64,000 bases of DNA from contig CASGGR010000026.1 of assembly GCA_949318235.1 (NCBI GenBank), forward strand, positions 1,795,744 through 1,859,743, in the 5' to 3' direction. The DNA comes from Ecdyonurus torrentis. Lineage: Eukaryota; Arthropoda; Insecta; Ephemeroptera; Heptageniidae. The notes beneath the pieces were generated by a model. That model did not search any database, was not told the origin of the DNA, and saw nothing but the letters and a program-made list of their open reading frames with translations. Positions 12,864 through 26,412 of the stretch are shown piece by piece (position 1 is the stretch's first letter; every line of letters begins with the position of its first letter). A program made the position numbers and the translations under genes.

Positions 12864-15680
12864 TCACAGTCTGAAAAGTACGATGATAAAGCACTGAGAT
12901 TCTCTATAACAGCGAAAGTTTGCATTGGAGCGATTAAGGTGTAATAACCTTTTCTTTTCAAGGCTGTTAGTCCTACATTTTAGTTCAAATGGCAAGCCTG
13001 TAGCTTTAATAATTTCGGAAATATCATCAAAAATCGTATTCACAGTCTGAAAAGTACGATGAGAAAGCACTGAGATTCTCTATAACAGCGAAAGTTTGCA
13101 TTGGAGCGATTAAGGTGTAATAACCCTTTCTTTGCAAGTCTGTTAGTCCTACATTTTAGTTCAAATCGCAAGCCTGTAGCTTTATTAGTTTCGGAGATAT
13201 CATCAAAAATCGTATTCACAGTCTGAAAAGTACGATGAGAAAGCACTGAGATTCTCTATAATGGCAAAAGTTTACATTGGAGCGATTAAGGTGTAATAAC
13301 CTTTTCTTTGCAAGTCTGTTAGTCCAACATTTAAGTTCAAACCGCAAGGCTGTAGCTTTATTAGATTCCGAGATATCATCAAAAATCGTATTTACAGTCT
13401 GAAAAGTACGATGAGAAAGCACTAAGATTCTCTATAACGGCGAAAGTTTGCATTGGAGCGATTAAGGTGTAATAACCTTTTCTTTGCAAGTTTGTTAGTC
13501 CTAAATTTTAGTTTAAAGCGCAAGCCTGTAGCTTTATAAGTTTCGGAGATATCATCAAAAATCGTATTCACAGTCTGAAAAGTACAATGAGAAAGCACTG
13601 AGATTCTCTATAACGGCGAAAGTTTGCATTGGAGCGATTAAGGTGTAATAACCTTTTCTTTGCAAGTCTGTTAGTCCTACATTTTAGTTCAAACCGCAAG
13701 ATTGTAGATTTATTAGTTTCGGTGATATCATCAAAAATCGTATGCACAGTCTGAAATTTACGATGAGAAAGCGCTGAGATTCTCTATAACGGTGAAAGTT
13801 TGTATTGGAGCGATTAAGGTGTAATAACCTTTTCTTTGCAAGTCTGTTAGTCCTACATTTTAGTTCAAACCGCGAGCCTGTAGCTTTATTAGTTTTGGAG
13901 ATATCATCAAAAATCGTATTCACAGTCTGAAAAGTACGATGAGAAAGCACAAAGATTCTCTATAACGGTGAAAGTTGGAATTGGAGCGATTAAGATGTAA
14001 TAACCTTTTCTTTGCAAGTCTGTTAGTCCTACATTTTAGTTTAAACCGCAAGCCTGTAGCTTTATTAGTTTCGGAGATATCAATAAAAATCGTATTCATA
14101 GTCTGAAAAGTACGATGAGAAAGCACTAAGATTCTCTATAACGGCGAAAGGTTGCATTGGATCGATTAAGGTGTAATAACCTTTTCTTTGCAAGTCTGTT
14201 AGTCCTACATTTTAGTTCAAACCGCAAGCCTGTAGCTTTATTAGTTTCGGAGATATCATCAAAAATCGTATTTACAGTCTGAAAAGTACGATGATAAAGC
14301 ACTGAGATTCTCTATAACAGCGAAAGTTTGCATTGGAGCGATTAAGGTGTAATAACCTTTTCTTTTCAAGGCTGTTAGTCCTACATTTTAGTTCAAATGG
14401 CAAGCCTGCAGCTTTATTAATTTCGGAAATATCATCAAAAATCGTATTCACAGTCTGAAAAGTACGATGAGAAAGCACTGAGATTCTCTATAACAGCGAA
14501 AGTTTGCATTGGAGCGATTAAGGTGTAATAACCCTTTCTTTGCAAGTCTGTTAGTCCTACATTTTAGTTCAAATCGCAAGCCTGTAGCTTTATTAGTTTC
14601 GGAGATATCATCAAAAATCGTATTCACAGTCTGAAAAGTACGATGAGAAAGCACTGAGATTCTCTATAATGGCAAAAGTTTACATTGGAGCGATTAAGGT
14701 GTAATAACCTTTTCTTTGCAAGTCTGTTAGTCCAACATTTAAGTTCAAACCGCAAGGCTGTAGCTTTATTAGATTCCGAGATATCATCAAAAATCGTATT
14801 TACAGTCTGAAAAGTACGATGAGAAAGCACTAAGATTCTCTATAACGGCGAAAGTTTGCATTGGAGCGATTAAGGTGTAATAACCTTTTCTTTGCAAGTT
14901 TGTTAGTCCTAAATTTTAGTTTAAAGCGCAAGCCTGTAGCTTTATAAGTTTCGGAGATATCATCAAAAATCGTATTCACAGTCTGAAAAGTACAATGAGA
15001 AAGCACTGAGATTCTCTATAACGGCGAAAGTTTGCATTGGAGCGATTAAGGTGTAATAACCTTTTCTTTGCAAGTCTGTTAGTCCTACATTTTAGTTCAA
15101 ACCGCAAGATTGTAGATTTATTAGTTTCGGTGATATCATCAAAAATCGTATTCACAGTCTGAAAATTACGATGAGAAAGCACTGAGATTCTCTATAACGG
15201 TGAAAGTTTGTATTGGAGCGATTAAGGTGTAATAACCTTTTCTTTGCAAGTCTGTTAGTCCTACATTTTAGTTCAAACCGCGAGCCTGTAGCTTTATTAG
15301 TTTTGGAGATATCATCAAAAATCGTATTCACAGTCTGAAAAGTACGATGAGAAAGCACAAAGATTCTCTATAACGGTGAAAGTTGGAATTGGAGCGATTA
15401 AGATGTAATAACCTTTTCTTTGCAAGTCTGTTAGTCCTACATTTTAGTTCAAACCGCAAGCCTGTAGCTTTATTAGTTTCGGAGATATCAATAAAAATCG
15501 TATTCACAGTCTGAAAAGTACGATGAGAAAGCACTAAGATTCTCTATAACGGCGAAAGGTTGCATTGGATCGATTAAGGTGTAATAACCTTTTCTTTGCA
15601 AGTCTGTTAGTCCTACATTTTAGTTCAAACCGCAAGCCTGTAGCTTTAATAGTTTCGGAGATATCATCAAAAATCGTATT
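12864..15680. repeat. 8-monomer satellite duplication (1408 bp)
   Basis: A series of unusual monomers beginning at 12864 is repeated from 14272: cttttcaaggctgtt with atggcaagcctg, then taaccctttc, then tataatggcaaaagtttac, then gcaaggctgtagc with attagattccg. The shift is 1408 bp (8 x 176). The same ordered series also appears at 17790-18876, 4926 bp (28 monomers less 2 bp) from its first occurrence. Single-base differences exist between copies, for example gcctgcagc in only one of them. Confidence 0.8.
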
Positions 15681-18600
15681 CACAGTCTGAAAAGTACGAT
15701 GAGAAAGCACTGAGATTCTCTATAACGGCGTAAGTTTGCATTGGAGCGATTAAGGTGTAATAACCTTTTCTTTGAAAGTCTGTTAGTCCTATATTTTAGT
15801 TTAAACCGCAAGCCTGTAGCTTAATTAGTTTCGGAAATATCATCAAAAATCGTATTCACAGTCTGAAAAGTACGATGAGAAAGCACTGAGATTCTCTATA
15901 ACGGCGAAAGTTTGCATTAAAGCGATTAAGGTGTAATAACCTTTTCTTTGCAAGTATGTTAGTCCTACATTTTAGTTCAAAGCGCAAGATTGTAGATTTA
16001 TTAGTTTTGGAGATATCATCAAAAATCGTATTCACAGTCTGAAAAGTACGATGAGAAAGCACTGAGATTCTCTATAACGGCGAAACTTTGCATTGGAGCG
16101 ATTAAGGTGTTATAACCTTTTCTTTGCAAGTCTGTTAGTCCTACATTTTAGTTCAAACCGCAAGCCTGTAGCTTTATTAGTTTCAAAAATATCATCAAAA
16201 ATCGTATTCACAGTCTGAAAAGTACGATGAGACAGCACTGATATTCTCTAAACAGCGAAATTTTGCATTGAGCGATTTAGGTGTAATAACCTTTTCTTTG
16301 CAAGTCTGTTAGTCCTACATTTTAGTTCAAACCGCAAGCCTGTAGCTTTATAAGTTTCGGAGATATCATCAAAAATCGTATTCACAGTCTGAAAAGAACG
16401 ATGAGAAAGCACTGAGATTCTCTATAACAGCGAAAGTTTGCATTCGAGCGATTAAGGTGTAATAACCTTTTCTTTGCAAGTCTGTTAGTACTACATTTTA
16501 GTTCAAACCGCAAGCCTGTAGCTTTATTAGTTTCGGAGATATCATCAAAAATCGTATTCACAGTCTGAAAAGTACGATGAGAAAACACTGAGATTCTCTA
16601 TAACGGCGAAAGTTTGCATTGGAGCGATTAAGGTGTAATAACCTTTTCTTTGCAAGTCTGTTAGTCCTACATTTTAGTTCAAACCGCAAGCCTGTAGCTT
16701 TATTAGTTTCGGAAATATCATCAAAAATCGTATTCACAGTCTGAAAAGTACGATGAGAAAGCACTAAGATTCTCTATAACGGCAAAAGTTTGCATTGGAA
16801 CGATTAAGGTGTATCTACCTTTTCTTTGCAAGTCTGTTAGTCCTACATTGAAGTTCAAACTGCAAGCCTGTAGCTTTATTAGTTTCGGAGATATCATCAA
16901 AAATCGTATTCACAGTCTGAAAAGTACGATGAGAGAGCACTGAGATTCTCTATAACGGCGAAAGTTTGTATTGGAGCGATTAAGGTGTAATTACCTTTTC
17001 TTTGCAAGTCTGTTAGTCCTACATTTAAGTTCAAACCGCAAGCCTGTAGCTTTATTAGTTTCGGAGATATCACCAAAAATCGTATTCACAGTCTGAAAAC
17101 TACGATGAGAAAGCACTAAGATTCTCTATAACGGCGAAAGTTTGCATTGGATCGATTAAGGTGTAATAACCTTTTCTTTGCAAGTCTGTTAGTCCGACAT
17201 TTTAGTTCAAACTGCAAGCCTGTAGCTTTATTAGTTTCGAAAATATCATCAAAAATCGTATTCACAGTCTGAAAAGAACGATGAGAAAGCACTGAGATTC
17301 TTTATAACAGCGAAAGTTTGCATTGAAGCGATTAAGGTGTAATAACCTTTTCTTTGCAAGTCTGTTAGTCCTACATTTTAGTTCAAACCGCGAACCTGTA
17401 GCTTTATTAGTTTCGGAAATATCATCAAAAATTGTATTCACAGTCTGAAAAGTACGATGAGAAAGCACTGAGATTCTCTATAACGGCGAAAGTTTGCATT
17501 GGAGGGATTAAGGTGTAATAACCTTTTCTTTGCAAGTCTGTTAGTCCTACATTAAAGTTCAAACCGCAAGCCTGTAGCTTTATTAGTTTTGGAGATATCA
17601 TCAAAAATCGTATTCACACTTCTAAAAGTACGATGAGAAAGCACTGAGATTCTCTATAACGGCGAAAGTTTGCATTGGAGCGATTAAGGTGTAATAACCT
17701 TTTCTTTGCAAGTGTGTTAGTCCTAAATTTTAGTTTAAACTGCAAGCCTGTAGCTTTATTAGTTTCGGAAATATCATCAAAAATCGTATTCACAGTCTGA
17801 AAAGTACGATGATAAAGCACTGAGATTCTCTATAACAGCGAAAGTTTGCATTGGAGCGATTAAGGTGTAATAACCTTTTCTTTTCAAGGCTGTTAGTCCT
17901 ACATTTTAGTTCAAATGGCAAGCCTGTAGCTTTATTAATTTCGGAAATATCATCAAAAATCGTATTCACAGTCTGAAAAGTACGATGAGAAAGCACTGAG
18001 ATTCTCTATAACAGCGAAAGTTTGCATTGGAGCGATTAAGGTGTAATAACCCTTTCTTTGCAAGTCTGTTAGTCCTACATTTTAGTTCAAATCGCAAGCC
18101 TGTAGCTTTATTAGTTTCGGAGATATCATCAAAAATCGTAATCACAGTCTGAAAAGTACGATGAGAAAGCACTGAGATTCTCTATAATGGCAAAAGTTTA
18201 CATTGGAGCGATTAAGGTGTAGTAACCTTTTCTTTGCAAGTCTGTTAGTCCAACAGTTAAGTTCAAACCGCAAGGCTGTAGCTTTATTAGATTCCGAGAT
18301 ATCATCAAAAATCGTATTTACAGTCTGAAAAGTACGATGAGAAAGCATTAAGATTCTCTATAACGGCGAAAGTTTGCATTGGAGCGATTAAGTTGTAATA
18401 ACCTTTTCTTTGCAAGTTTGTTAGTCCTAAATTTTAGTTTAAAGCGCAGGCCTGTAGCTTTATAAGTTTCGGAGATATCATCAAAAATCGTTTTCACAGT
18501 CTGAAAAGTACAATGAGAAAGCACTGAGATTCTCTATAACGGCGAAAGTTTGCATTGGAGCGATTAAGGTGTAATAACCTTTTCTTTGCAAGTCTGTTAG

Positions 18601-19499
18601 TCCTACATTTTAGTTCAAACCGCAAGATTGTAGATTTATTAGTTTCGGTGATATCATCAAAAATCGTATTCACAGTCTGAAAATTACGATGAGAAAGCGC
18701 TGAGATTCTCTATAACGGTGAAAGTTTGTATTGGAGCGATTAAGGTGTAATAACCTTTTCTTTGCAAGTCTGTTAGTCCTACATTTTAGTTCAAACCGCG
18801 AGCCTGTAGCTTTATTAGTTTTGTAGATATCATCAAAAATCGTATTCACAGTCTGAAAAGTACGATGAGAAAGCACAAAGATTCTCTATAACGGTGAAAG
18901 TTGGAATTGGAGCGATTAAGATGTAATAACCTTTTCTTTGCAAGTCTGTTAGTCCTACATTTTAGTTCAAACCGCAAGCCTGTAGCTTTATTAGTTTCGG
19001 AGATATCAATAAAAATCGTATTCACAGTCTGAAAAGTACGATGAGAAAGCACTAAGATTCTCTATAACGGCGAAAGGTTGCATTGGATCGATTAAGGTGT
19101 AATAACCTCTTCTTTGCAAGTCTGTTAGTCCTACATTTTAGTTCAAACCGCAAGCCTGTAGCTTTATTAGTTTTGGAAATATCATCAAAAATCGTATTCA
19201 CAGTTTGAAAAGAACGATGAGAAAGCACTGAGATTCTCTATAACAGCGAAAGTTTGCATTCGAGCGATTAAGGTGTAATAACCTTTTCTTTGCAAGTCTG
19301 TTAGTCCTACATTTTAGTTCAAACCGCAAGCCTGTAGCTTTATTAGTTTCGGAAATATCATCAAAAATCGTATTCACAGTCTGAAAAGTACAATGAGAAA
19401 GCACTGAGATTCTCTATAACGGCGAAAGTTTGCATTGGAACGATTAAGGTGTAATTACCTTTTCTTTGCAAGTCTGTTAGTCCTACATTTAAGTTGAAA

Positions 19500-22400
19500 C
19501 TGCAAGCCTGTAGCTTTATTAGTTTCGGAGATATCATCAAAAATCGTATTCACAGTCTGAAAAGTACGATGAGAGAGCACTGAGATTCTCTATAACGGCG
19601 AAAGTTTGCATTGGAGCGATTAAGGTGTAATTACCTTTTCTTTGCAAGTCTGTTAGTCCTACACTTAAGTTCAAACCGCAAGCCTGTAGCTTTATTAGTT
19701 TCGGAGATATCACCAAAAATCGTATTCACAGTCTGAAAACTACGATGAGAAAGCACTAAGATTCTCTATAACGGCGAAAGTTTGCATTGAATCGATTAAG
19801 GTGTTATAACCTTTTCTTTGCAAGTCTGTTAGTCCTACATTTTAGTTCAAACCGCAAGCCTGTAGCTTTATTAGTTTCGAAAATATCATCAAAAATCGTA
19901 TTCACAGTCTGAAAAGAACGATGAGAAAGCACTGAGATTCTCTATAACAGCGTAAGTTTGCATTGGAGCGATTAAGGTGTAATAACCTTTTCTTTGCAAG
20001 TCTGTTAGTCCTACATTTTAGTTCAAACCGCGAACCTGTAGCTTTATTAGTTTCGGAGATTTCATCAAAAATTGTATTCACAGTCTGAAAAGTACGATGA
20101 GAAAGCACTGAGATTCTCTATAACGGCGAAAGTTTGCATTGGAGGGATTAAGGTGTAATAACCTTTTCTTTGCAAGTCTGTTAGTCCTAAATTTTAGTTT
20201 AAACTGCAAGCCTGTAGCTTTATTAGTTTCGGAAATATCATCAAAAATCGTATTCACAGTCTGAAAAGTACGATGAGAAAGCACTGAGATTCTCTATAAC
20301 AGCGAAAGTTTGCATTAGAGCGATTAAGGTGTAATAACCTTTTCTTTTCAAGGCTGTTAGTCCTACATTTTAGTTCAAATGGCAAGCCTGTAGCTTTATT
20401 AGTTTCGGAAATATCATCAAAAATCGTATTCACAGTCTGAAAAGTACGATGAGAAAGCACTGAGATTCTCTATAACAGCGAAAGTTTGCATTGGAGCGAT
20501 TAAGGTGTAATAACCCTTTCTTTGCAAGTCTGTTAGTCCTACATTTTAGTTCAAATCGCAAGCCTGTAGCTTTATTAGTTTTGGAGATATCATCAAAAAT
20601 CGTATTCACAGTCTGAAAAGTACGATGAGAAAGCACTGAGATTCTCTATAATGGCAAAAGTTTACATTGGAGCGATTAAGGTGTAATAACCTTTTCTTTG
20701 CAAGTCTGTTAGTCCAACATTTAAGCTCAAACCGCAAGCCTGTAGCTTTATTAGAATCGGAGATATCATCAAAAATCGTATTTACAGTCTGAAAAGTACG
20801 ATGAGAAAGCACTAAGATTCTCTATAACGGCGAAAGTTTGCATTGGAGCGATTAAGGTGTAATAACCTTTTCTTTGCAAGTTTGTTAGTCCTAAATTTTA
20901 GTTTAAACCGCAAGCCTGTAGCTTTATAAGTTTCGGAGATATCATCAAAAATCGTATTCACAGTCTGAAAAGTACGATGAGAAAGCACTGAGATTCTCTA
21001 TAACGGCGAAAGTTTGCATTGGAGCGATTAAGGTGTAATAACCTTTTCTTTGCAAGTCTGTTAGTCCTACATTTTAGTTCAAACCGCAAGATTGTAGATT
21101 AATAGTTTGGGAGATATCATCAAAAATCGTATTCACAGTCTGAAAAGTACGATGAGAGAGCACTGAGATTCTCTATAACGGCGAAAGTTTGCATTGGAGC
21201 GATTAAGGTGTAATTACCTTTTCTTTGCAAGTCTGTTAGTCCTACACTTAAGTTCAAACCGCGAGCCTGTAGCTTTATTAGTTTTGGAGATATCATCAAA
21301 AATCGTATTCACAGTCTGAAAAGTACGATGAGAAAGCACAAAGATTCTCTATAACGGTGAAAGTTGGAATTGGAGCGATTAAGATGTAATAACCTTTTCT
21401 TTGCAAGTCTGTTAGTCCTACATTTTAGTTCAAACCGCAAGCCTGTAGCTTTATTAGTTTCGGAGATATCAATAAAAATCGTATTCACAGTCTGAAAAGT
21501 ACGATGAGAAAGCACTAAGATTCTCTATAACGGCGAAAGGTTGCATTGGATCGATTAAGGTGTAATAACCTTTTCTTTGCAAGTCTGTTAGTCCTACATT
21601 TTAGTTCAAACCGCAAGCCTGTAGCTTTATTAGTTTCGGAAATATCATCAAAAATCGTATTCACAGTCTGAAAAGTACAATGAGAAAGCACTGAGATTCT
21701 CTATAACGGCGAAAGTTTGCATTGGAACGATTAAGGTGTAATTACCTTTTCTTTGCAAGTCTGTTAGTCCTACATTTAAGTTGAAACTGCAAGCCTGTAG
21801 CTTTATTAGTTTCGGAGATATCATCAAAAATCGTATTCACAGTCTGAAAAGTACGATGAGAGAGCACTGAGATTCTCTATAACGGCAAAAGTTTGCATTG
21901 GAGCGATTAAGGTGTAATTACCTTTTCTTTGCAAGTCTGTTAGTCCTACACTTAAGTTCAAACCGCAAGCCTGTAGCTTTATTAGTTTCGGAGATATCAC
22001 CAAAAATCGTATTCACAGTCTGAAAACTACGATGAGAAAGCACTAAGATTCTCTATAACGGCGAAAGTTTGCATTGAATCGATTAAGGTGTTATAACCTT
22101 TTCTTTGCAAGTCTGTTAGTCCTACATTTTAGTTCAAACCGCAAGCCTGTAGCTTTATTAGTTTCGAAAATATCATCAAAAATCGTATTCACAGTCTGAA
22201 AAGAACGATGAGAAAGCACTGAGATTCTCTATAACAGCGTAAGTTTGCATTGGAGCGATTAAGGTGTAATAACCTTTTCTTTGCAAGTCTGTTAGTCCTA
22301 CATTTTAGTTCAAACCGCGAACCTGTAGCTTTATTAGTTTCGGAGATATCATCAAAAATTGTATTCACAGTCTGAAAAGTACGATGAGAAAGCACTGAGA

Positions 22401-23330
22401 TTCTCTATAACGGCGAAAGTTTGCATTGGAGGGATTAAGGTGTAATAACCTTTTCTTTGCAAGTCTGTTAGTCCTAAATTTTAGTTTAAACTGCAAGCCT
22501 GTAGCTTTATTAGTTTCGGAAATATCATCAAAAATCGTATTCACAGTCTGAAAAGTACGATGAGAAAGCACTGAGATTCTCTATAACAGCGAAAGTTTGC
22601 ATTAGAGCGATTAAGGTGTAATAATCTTTTCTTTTCAAGGCTGTTAGTCCTACATTTTAGTTCAAATGGCAAGCCTGTAGCTTTATTAGTTTCGGAAATA
22701 TCATCAAAAATCGTATTCACAGTCTGAAAAGTACGATGAGAAAGCACTGAGATTCTCTATCACAGCGAAAGTTTGCATTGGAGCGATTAAGGTGTAATAA
22801 CCCTTTCTTTGCAAGTCTGTTAGTCCTACATTTTAGTTCAAATCGCAAGCCTGTAGCTTTATTAGTTTCGGAGATATTATCAAAAATCGTATTCACAGTC
22901 TGAAAAGTACGATGAGAAAGCACTGAGATTCTCTATAATGGCAAAAGTTTACATTGGAGCGATTAAGGTGTAATAACCTTTTCTTTGCAAGTCTGTTAGT
23001 CGAACATTTAAGTTCAAACCGCAAGCCTGTAGCTTTATTAGAATCGGAGATATCATCAAAAATCGTATTTACAGTCTGAAAAGTACGATGAGAAAGCACT
23101 AAGATTCTCTATAACGGCGAAAGTTTGCATTGGAGCGATTAAGGTGTAATAACCTTTTCTTTGCAAGTTTGTTAGTCCTAAATTTTAGTTTAAACCGCAA
23201 GCCTGTAGCTTTATAAGTTTCGGAGATATCATCAAAAATCGTATTCACAGTCTGAAAAGTACGATGAGAAAGCACTGAGATTCTCTATAACGGCGAAAGT
23301 TTGCATTGGAGCGATTAAGGTGTAATAACC
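19500..23330. repeat. 13-monomer satellite duplication (2287 bp)
   Basis: Monomers at 19902, 20078, 20254, 20430 and 20606 are matched in order at 22189, 22365, 22541, 22717 and 22893, a shift of 2287 bp (13 monomers less 1 bp). Shared private variants include cctacacttaag, acagcgtaagtttg and attagaatcggag. Borders are approximate. Confidence 0.8.
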
Positions 23331-23420
23331 TTTTCTTTGCAAGTCTGTTAGTCCTACATTTTAGTTCAAACCGCAAGATTGTAGATTTATTAGTTTGGGA
23401 GATATCATCAAAAATCGTAT

Positions 23421-26267
23421 TCACAGTCTGAAAATTACGATGAGAAAGCGCTGAGATTCTCTATAACGGTGAAAGTTTGTATTGGAGCGATTAAGGTGTA
23501 ATAACCTTTTCTTTTCAAGGCTGTTAGTCCTACATTTTAGTTCAAATGGCAAGCCTGTAGCTTTATTAATTTCGGAAATATCATCAAAAATCGTATTCAC
23601 AGTCTGAAAAGTACGATGAGAAAGCACTGAGATTCTCTATAACAGCGAAAGTTTGCATTGGAGCGATTAAGGTGTAATAACACTTTCTTTGCAAGTCTGT
23701 TAGTCCAACATTTAAGTTCAAACCGCAAGCCTGTAGCTTTATTAGAATCGGAGATATCATCAAAAATCGTATTCACAGTCTGAAAAATACGATGAGAAAG
23801 CACTGAGATTCTCTATAATGGCAAAAGTTTACATTGGAGCGATTAAGGTGTAATAACCTTTTCTTTGCAAGTCTGTTAGTCCAACATTTAAGTTCAAACC
23901 GCAAGGCTGTAGCTTTATTAGATTCCGAGATATCATCAAAAATCGTATTTACAGTCTGAAAAGTACGATGAGAAAGCACTAAGATTCTCTATAACGGCGA
24001 AAGTTTGCATTGGAGCGATTAAGGTGTAATAACCTTTTCTTTGCAAGTTTGTTAGTCCTAAATTTTAGTTTAAAGCGCAAGCCTGTAGCTTTATAAGTTT
24101 CGGAGATATCATCAAAAATCGTATTCACAGTCTGAAAAGTACAATGAGAAAGCACTGAGATTCTCTATAACGGCGAAAGTTTGCATTGGAGCGATTAAGG
24201 TGTAATAACCTTTTCTTTGCAAGTCTGTTAGTCCTACATTTTAGTTCAAACCGCAAGATTGTAGATTTATTAGTTTCGGTGATATCATCAAAAATCGTAT
24301 TCACAGTCTGAAAATTACGATGAGAAAGCGCTGAGATTCTCTATAACGGTGAAAGTTTGTATTGGAGCGATTAAGGTGTAATAACCTTTTCTTTGCAAGT
24401 CTGTTAGTCCTACATTTTAGTTCAAACCGCGAGCCTGTAGCTTTATTAGTTTTGGAGATATCATCAAAAATCGTATTCACAGTCTGAAAAGTACGATGAG
24501 AAAGCACAAAGATTCTCTATAACGGTGAAAGTTGGAATTGGAGCGATTAAGATGTAATAACCTTTTCTTTGCAAGTCTGTTAGTCCTACATTTTAGTTCA
24601 AACCGCAAGCCTGTAGCTTTATTAGTTTCGGAGATATCAATAAAAATCGTATTCACAGTCTGAAAAGTACGATGAGAAAGCACTAAGATTCTCTATAACG
24701 GCGAAAGGTTGCATTGGATCGATTAAGGTGTAATAACCTTTTCTTTGCAAGTCTGTTAGTCCTACATTTTAGTTCAAACCGCAAGCCTGTAGCTTTATTA
24801 GTTTTGGAAATATCATCAAAAATCGTATTCACAGTTTGAAAAGAACGATGAGAAAGCACTGAGATTCTCTATAACAGCGAAAGTTTGCATTCGAGCGATT
24901 AAGGTGTAATAACCTTTTCTTTGCAAGTCTGTTAGTCCTACATTTAAGTTCAAACCGCAAGCCTGTAGCTTTATTGGTTTGGGAGATATCATCAAAAATC
25001 GTATTCACAGTCTGAAAATTACGATGAGAAAGCGCTGAGATTCTCTATAACGGTGAAAGTTTGTATTGGAGCGATTAAGGTGTAATAACCTTTTCTTTTC
25101 AAGGCTGTTAGTCCTACATTTTAGTTCAAATGGCAAGCCTGTAGCTTTATTAATTTCGGAAATATCATCAAAAATCATATTCACAGTCTGAAAAGTACGA
25201 TGAGAAAGCACTGAGATTCTCTATAACAGCGAAAGTTTGCATTGGAGCGATTAAGGTGTAATAACACTTTCTTTGCAAGTCTGTTAGTCCAACATTTAAG
25301 TTCAAACCGCAAGCCTGTAGCTTTATTAGAATCGGAGATATCATCAAAAATCGTATTCACAGTCTGAAAAGTACGATGAGAAAGCACTGAGATTCTCTAT
25401 AATGGCAAAAGTTTACATTGGAGCGATTAAGGTGTAATAACCTTTTCTTTGCAAGTCTGTTAGTCCAACATTTAAGTTCAAACCGCAAGGCTGTAGCTTT
25501 ATTAGATTCCGAGATATCATCAAAAATCGTATTTACAGTCTGAAAAGTACGATGAGAAAGCACTAAGATTCTCTATAACGGCGAAAGTTTGCATTGGAGC
25601 GATTAAGGTGTAATAACCTTTTCTTTGCAAGTTTGTTAGTCCTAAATTTTAGTTTAAAGCGCAAGCCTGTAGCTTTATAAGTTTCGGAGATATCATCAAA
25701 AATCGTATTCACAGTCTGAAAAGTACAATGAGAAAGCACTGAGATTCTCTATAACGGCGAAAGTTTGCATTGGAGCGATTAAGGTGTAATAACCTTTTCT
25801 TTGCAAGTCTGTTAGTCCTACATTTTAGTTCAAACCGCAAGATTGTAGATTTATTAGTTTCGGTGATATCATCAAAAATCGTATTCACAGTCTGAAAATT
25901 ACGATGAGAAAGCGCTGAGATTCTCTATAACGGTGAAAGTTTGTATTGGAGCGATTAAGGTGTAATAACCTTTTCTTTGCAAGTCTGTTAGTCCTACATT
26001 TTAGTTCAAACCGCGAGCCTGTAGCTTTATTAGTTTTGGAGATATCATCAAAAATCGTATTCACAGTCTGAAAAGTACGATGAGAAAGCACAAAGATTCT
26101 CTATAACGGTGAAAGTTGGAATTGGAGCGATTAAGATGTAATAACCTTTTCTTTGCAAGTCTGTTAGTCCTACATTTTAGTTCAAACCGCAAGCCTGTAG
26201 CTTTATTAGTTTCGGAGATATCAATAAAAATCGTATTCACAGTCTGAAAAGTACGATGAGAAAGCAC
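23421..26267. repeat. 9-monomer satellite duplication, left arm (1584 bp)
   Basis: The monomers at 23421, 23597, 23773, 24301 and 24477 recur in order at 25005, 25181, 25357, 25885 and 26061, shifted exactly 1584 bp (9 x 176). The variants taacactttc, gtccaacatttaag, attagaatcgg and gatatcaataaaaatcg mark both copies. The monomer composition differs from the 9-mer of the right arm, so the shared length does not mean a shared unit. Confidence 0.85.
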
Positions 26268-26412
26268 TAAGATTCTCTATAACGGCGAAAGGTTGCATTG
26301 GATCGATTAAGGTGTAATAACCTTTTCTTTGCAAGTCTGTTAGTCCTACATTTTAGTTCAAACCGCAAGCCTGTAGCTTTATTAGTTTTGGAAATATCAT
26401 CAAAAATCGTAT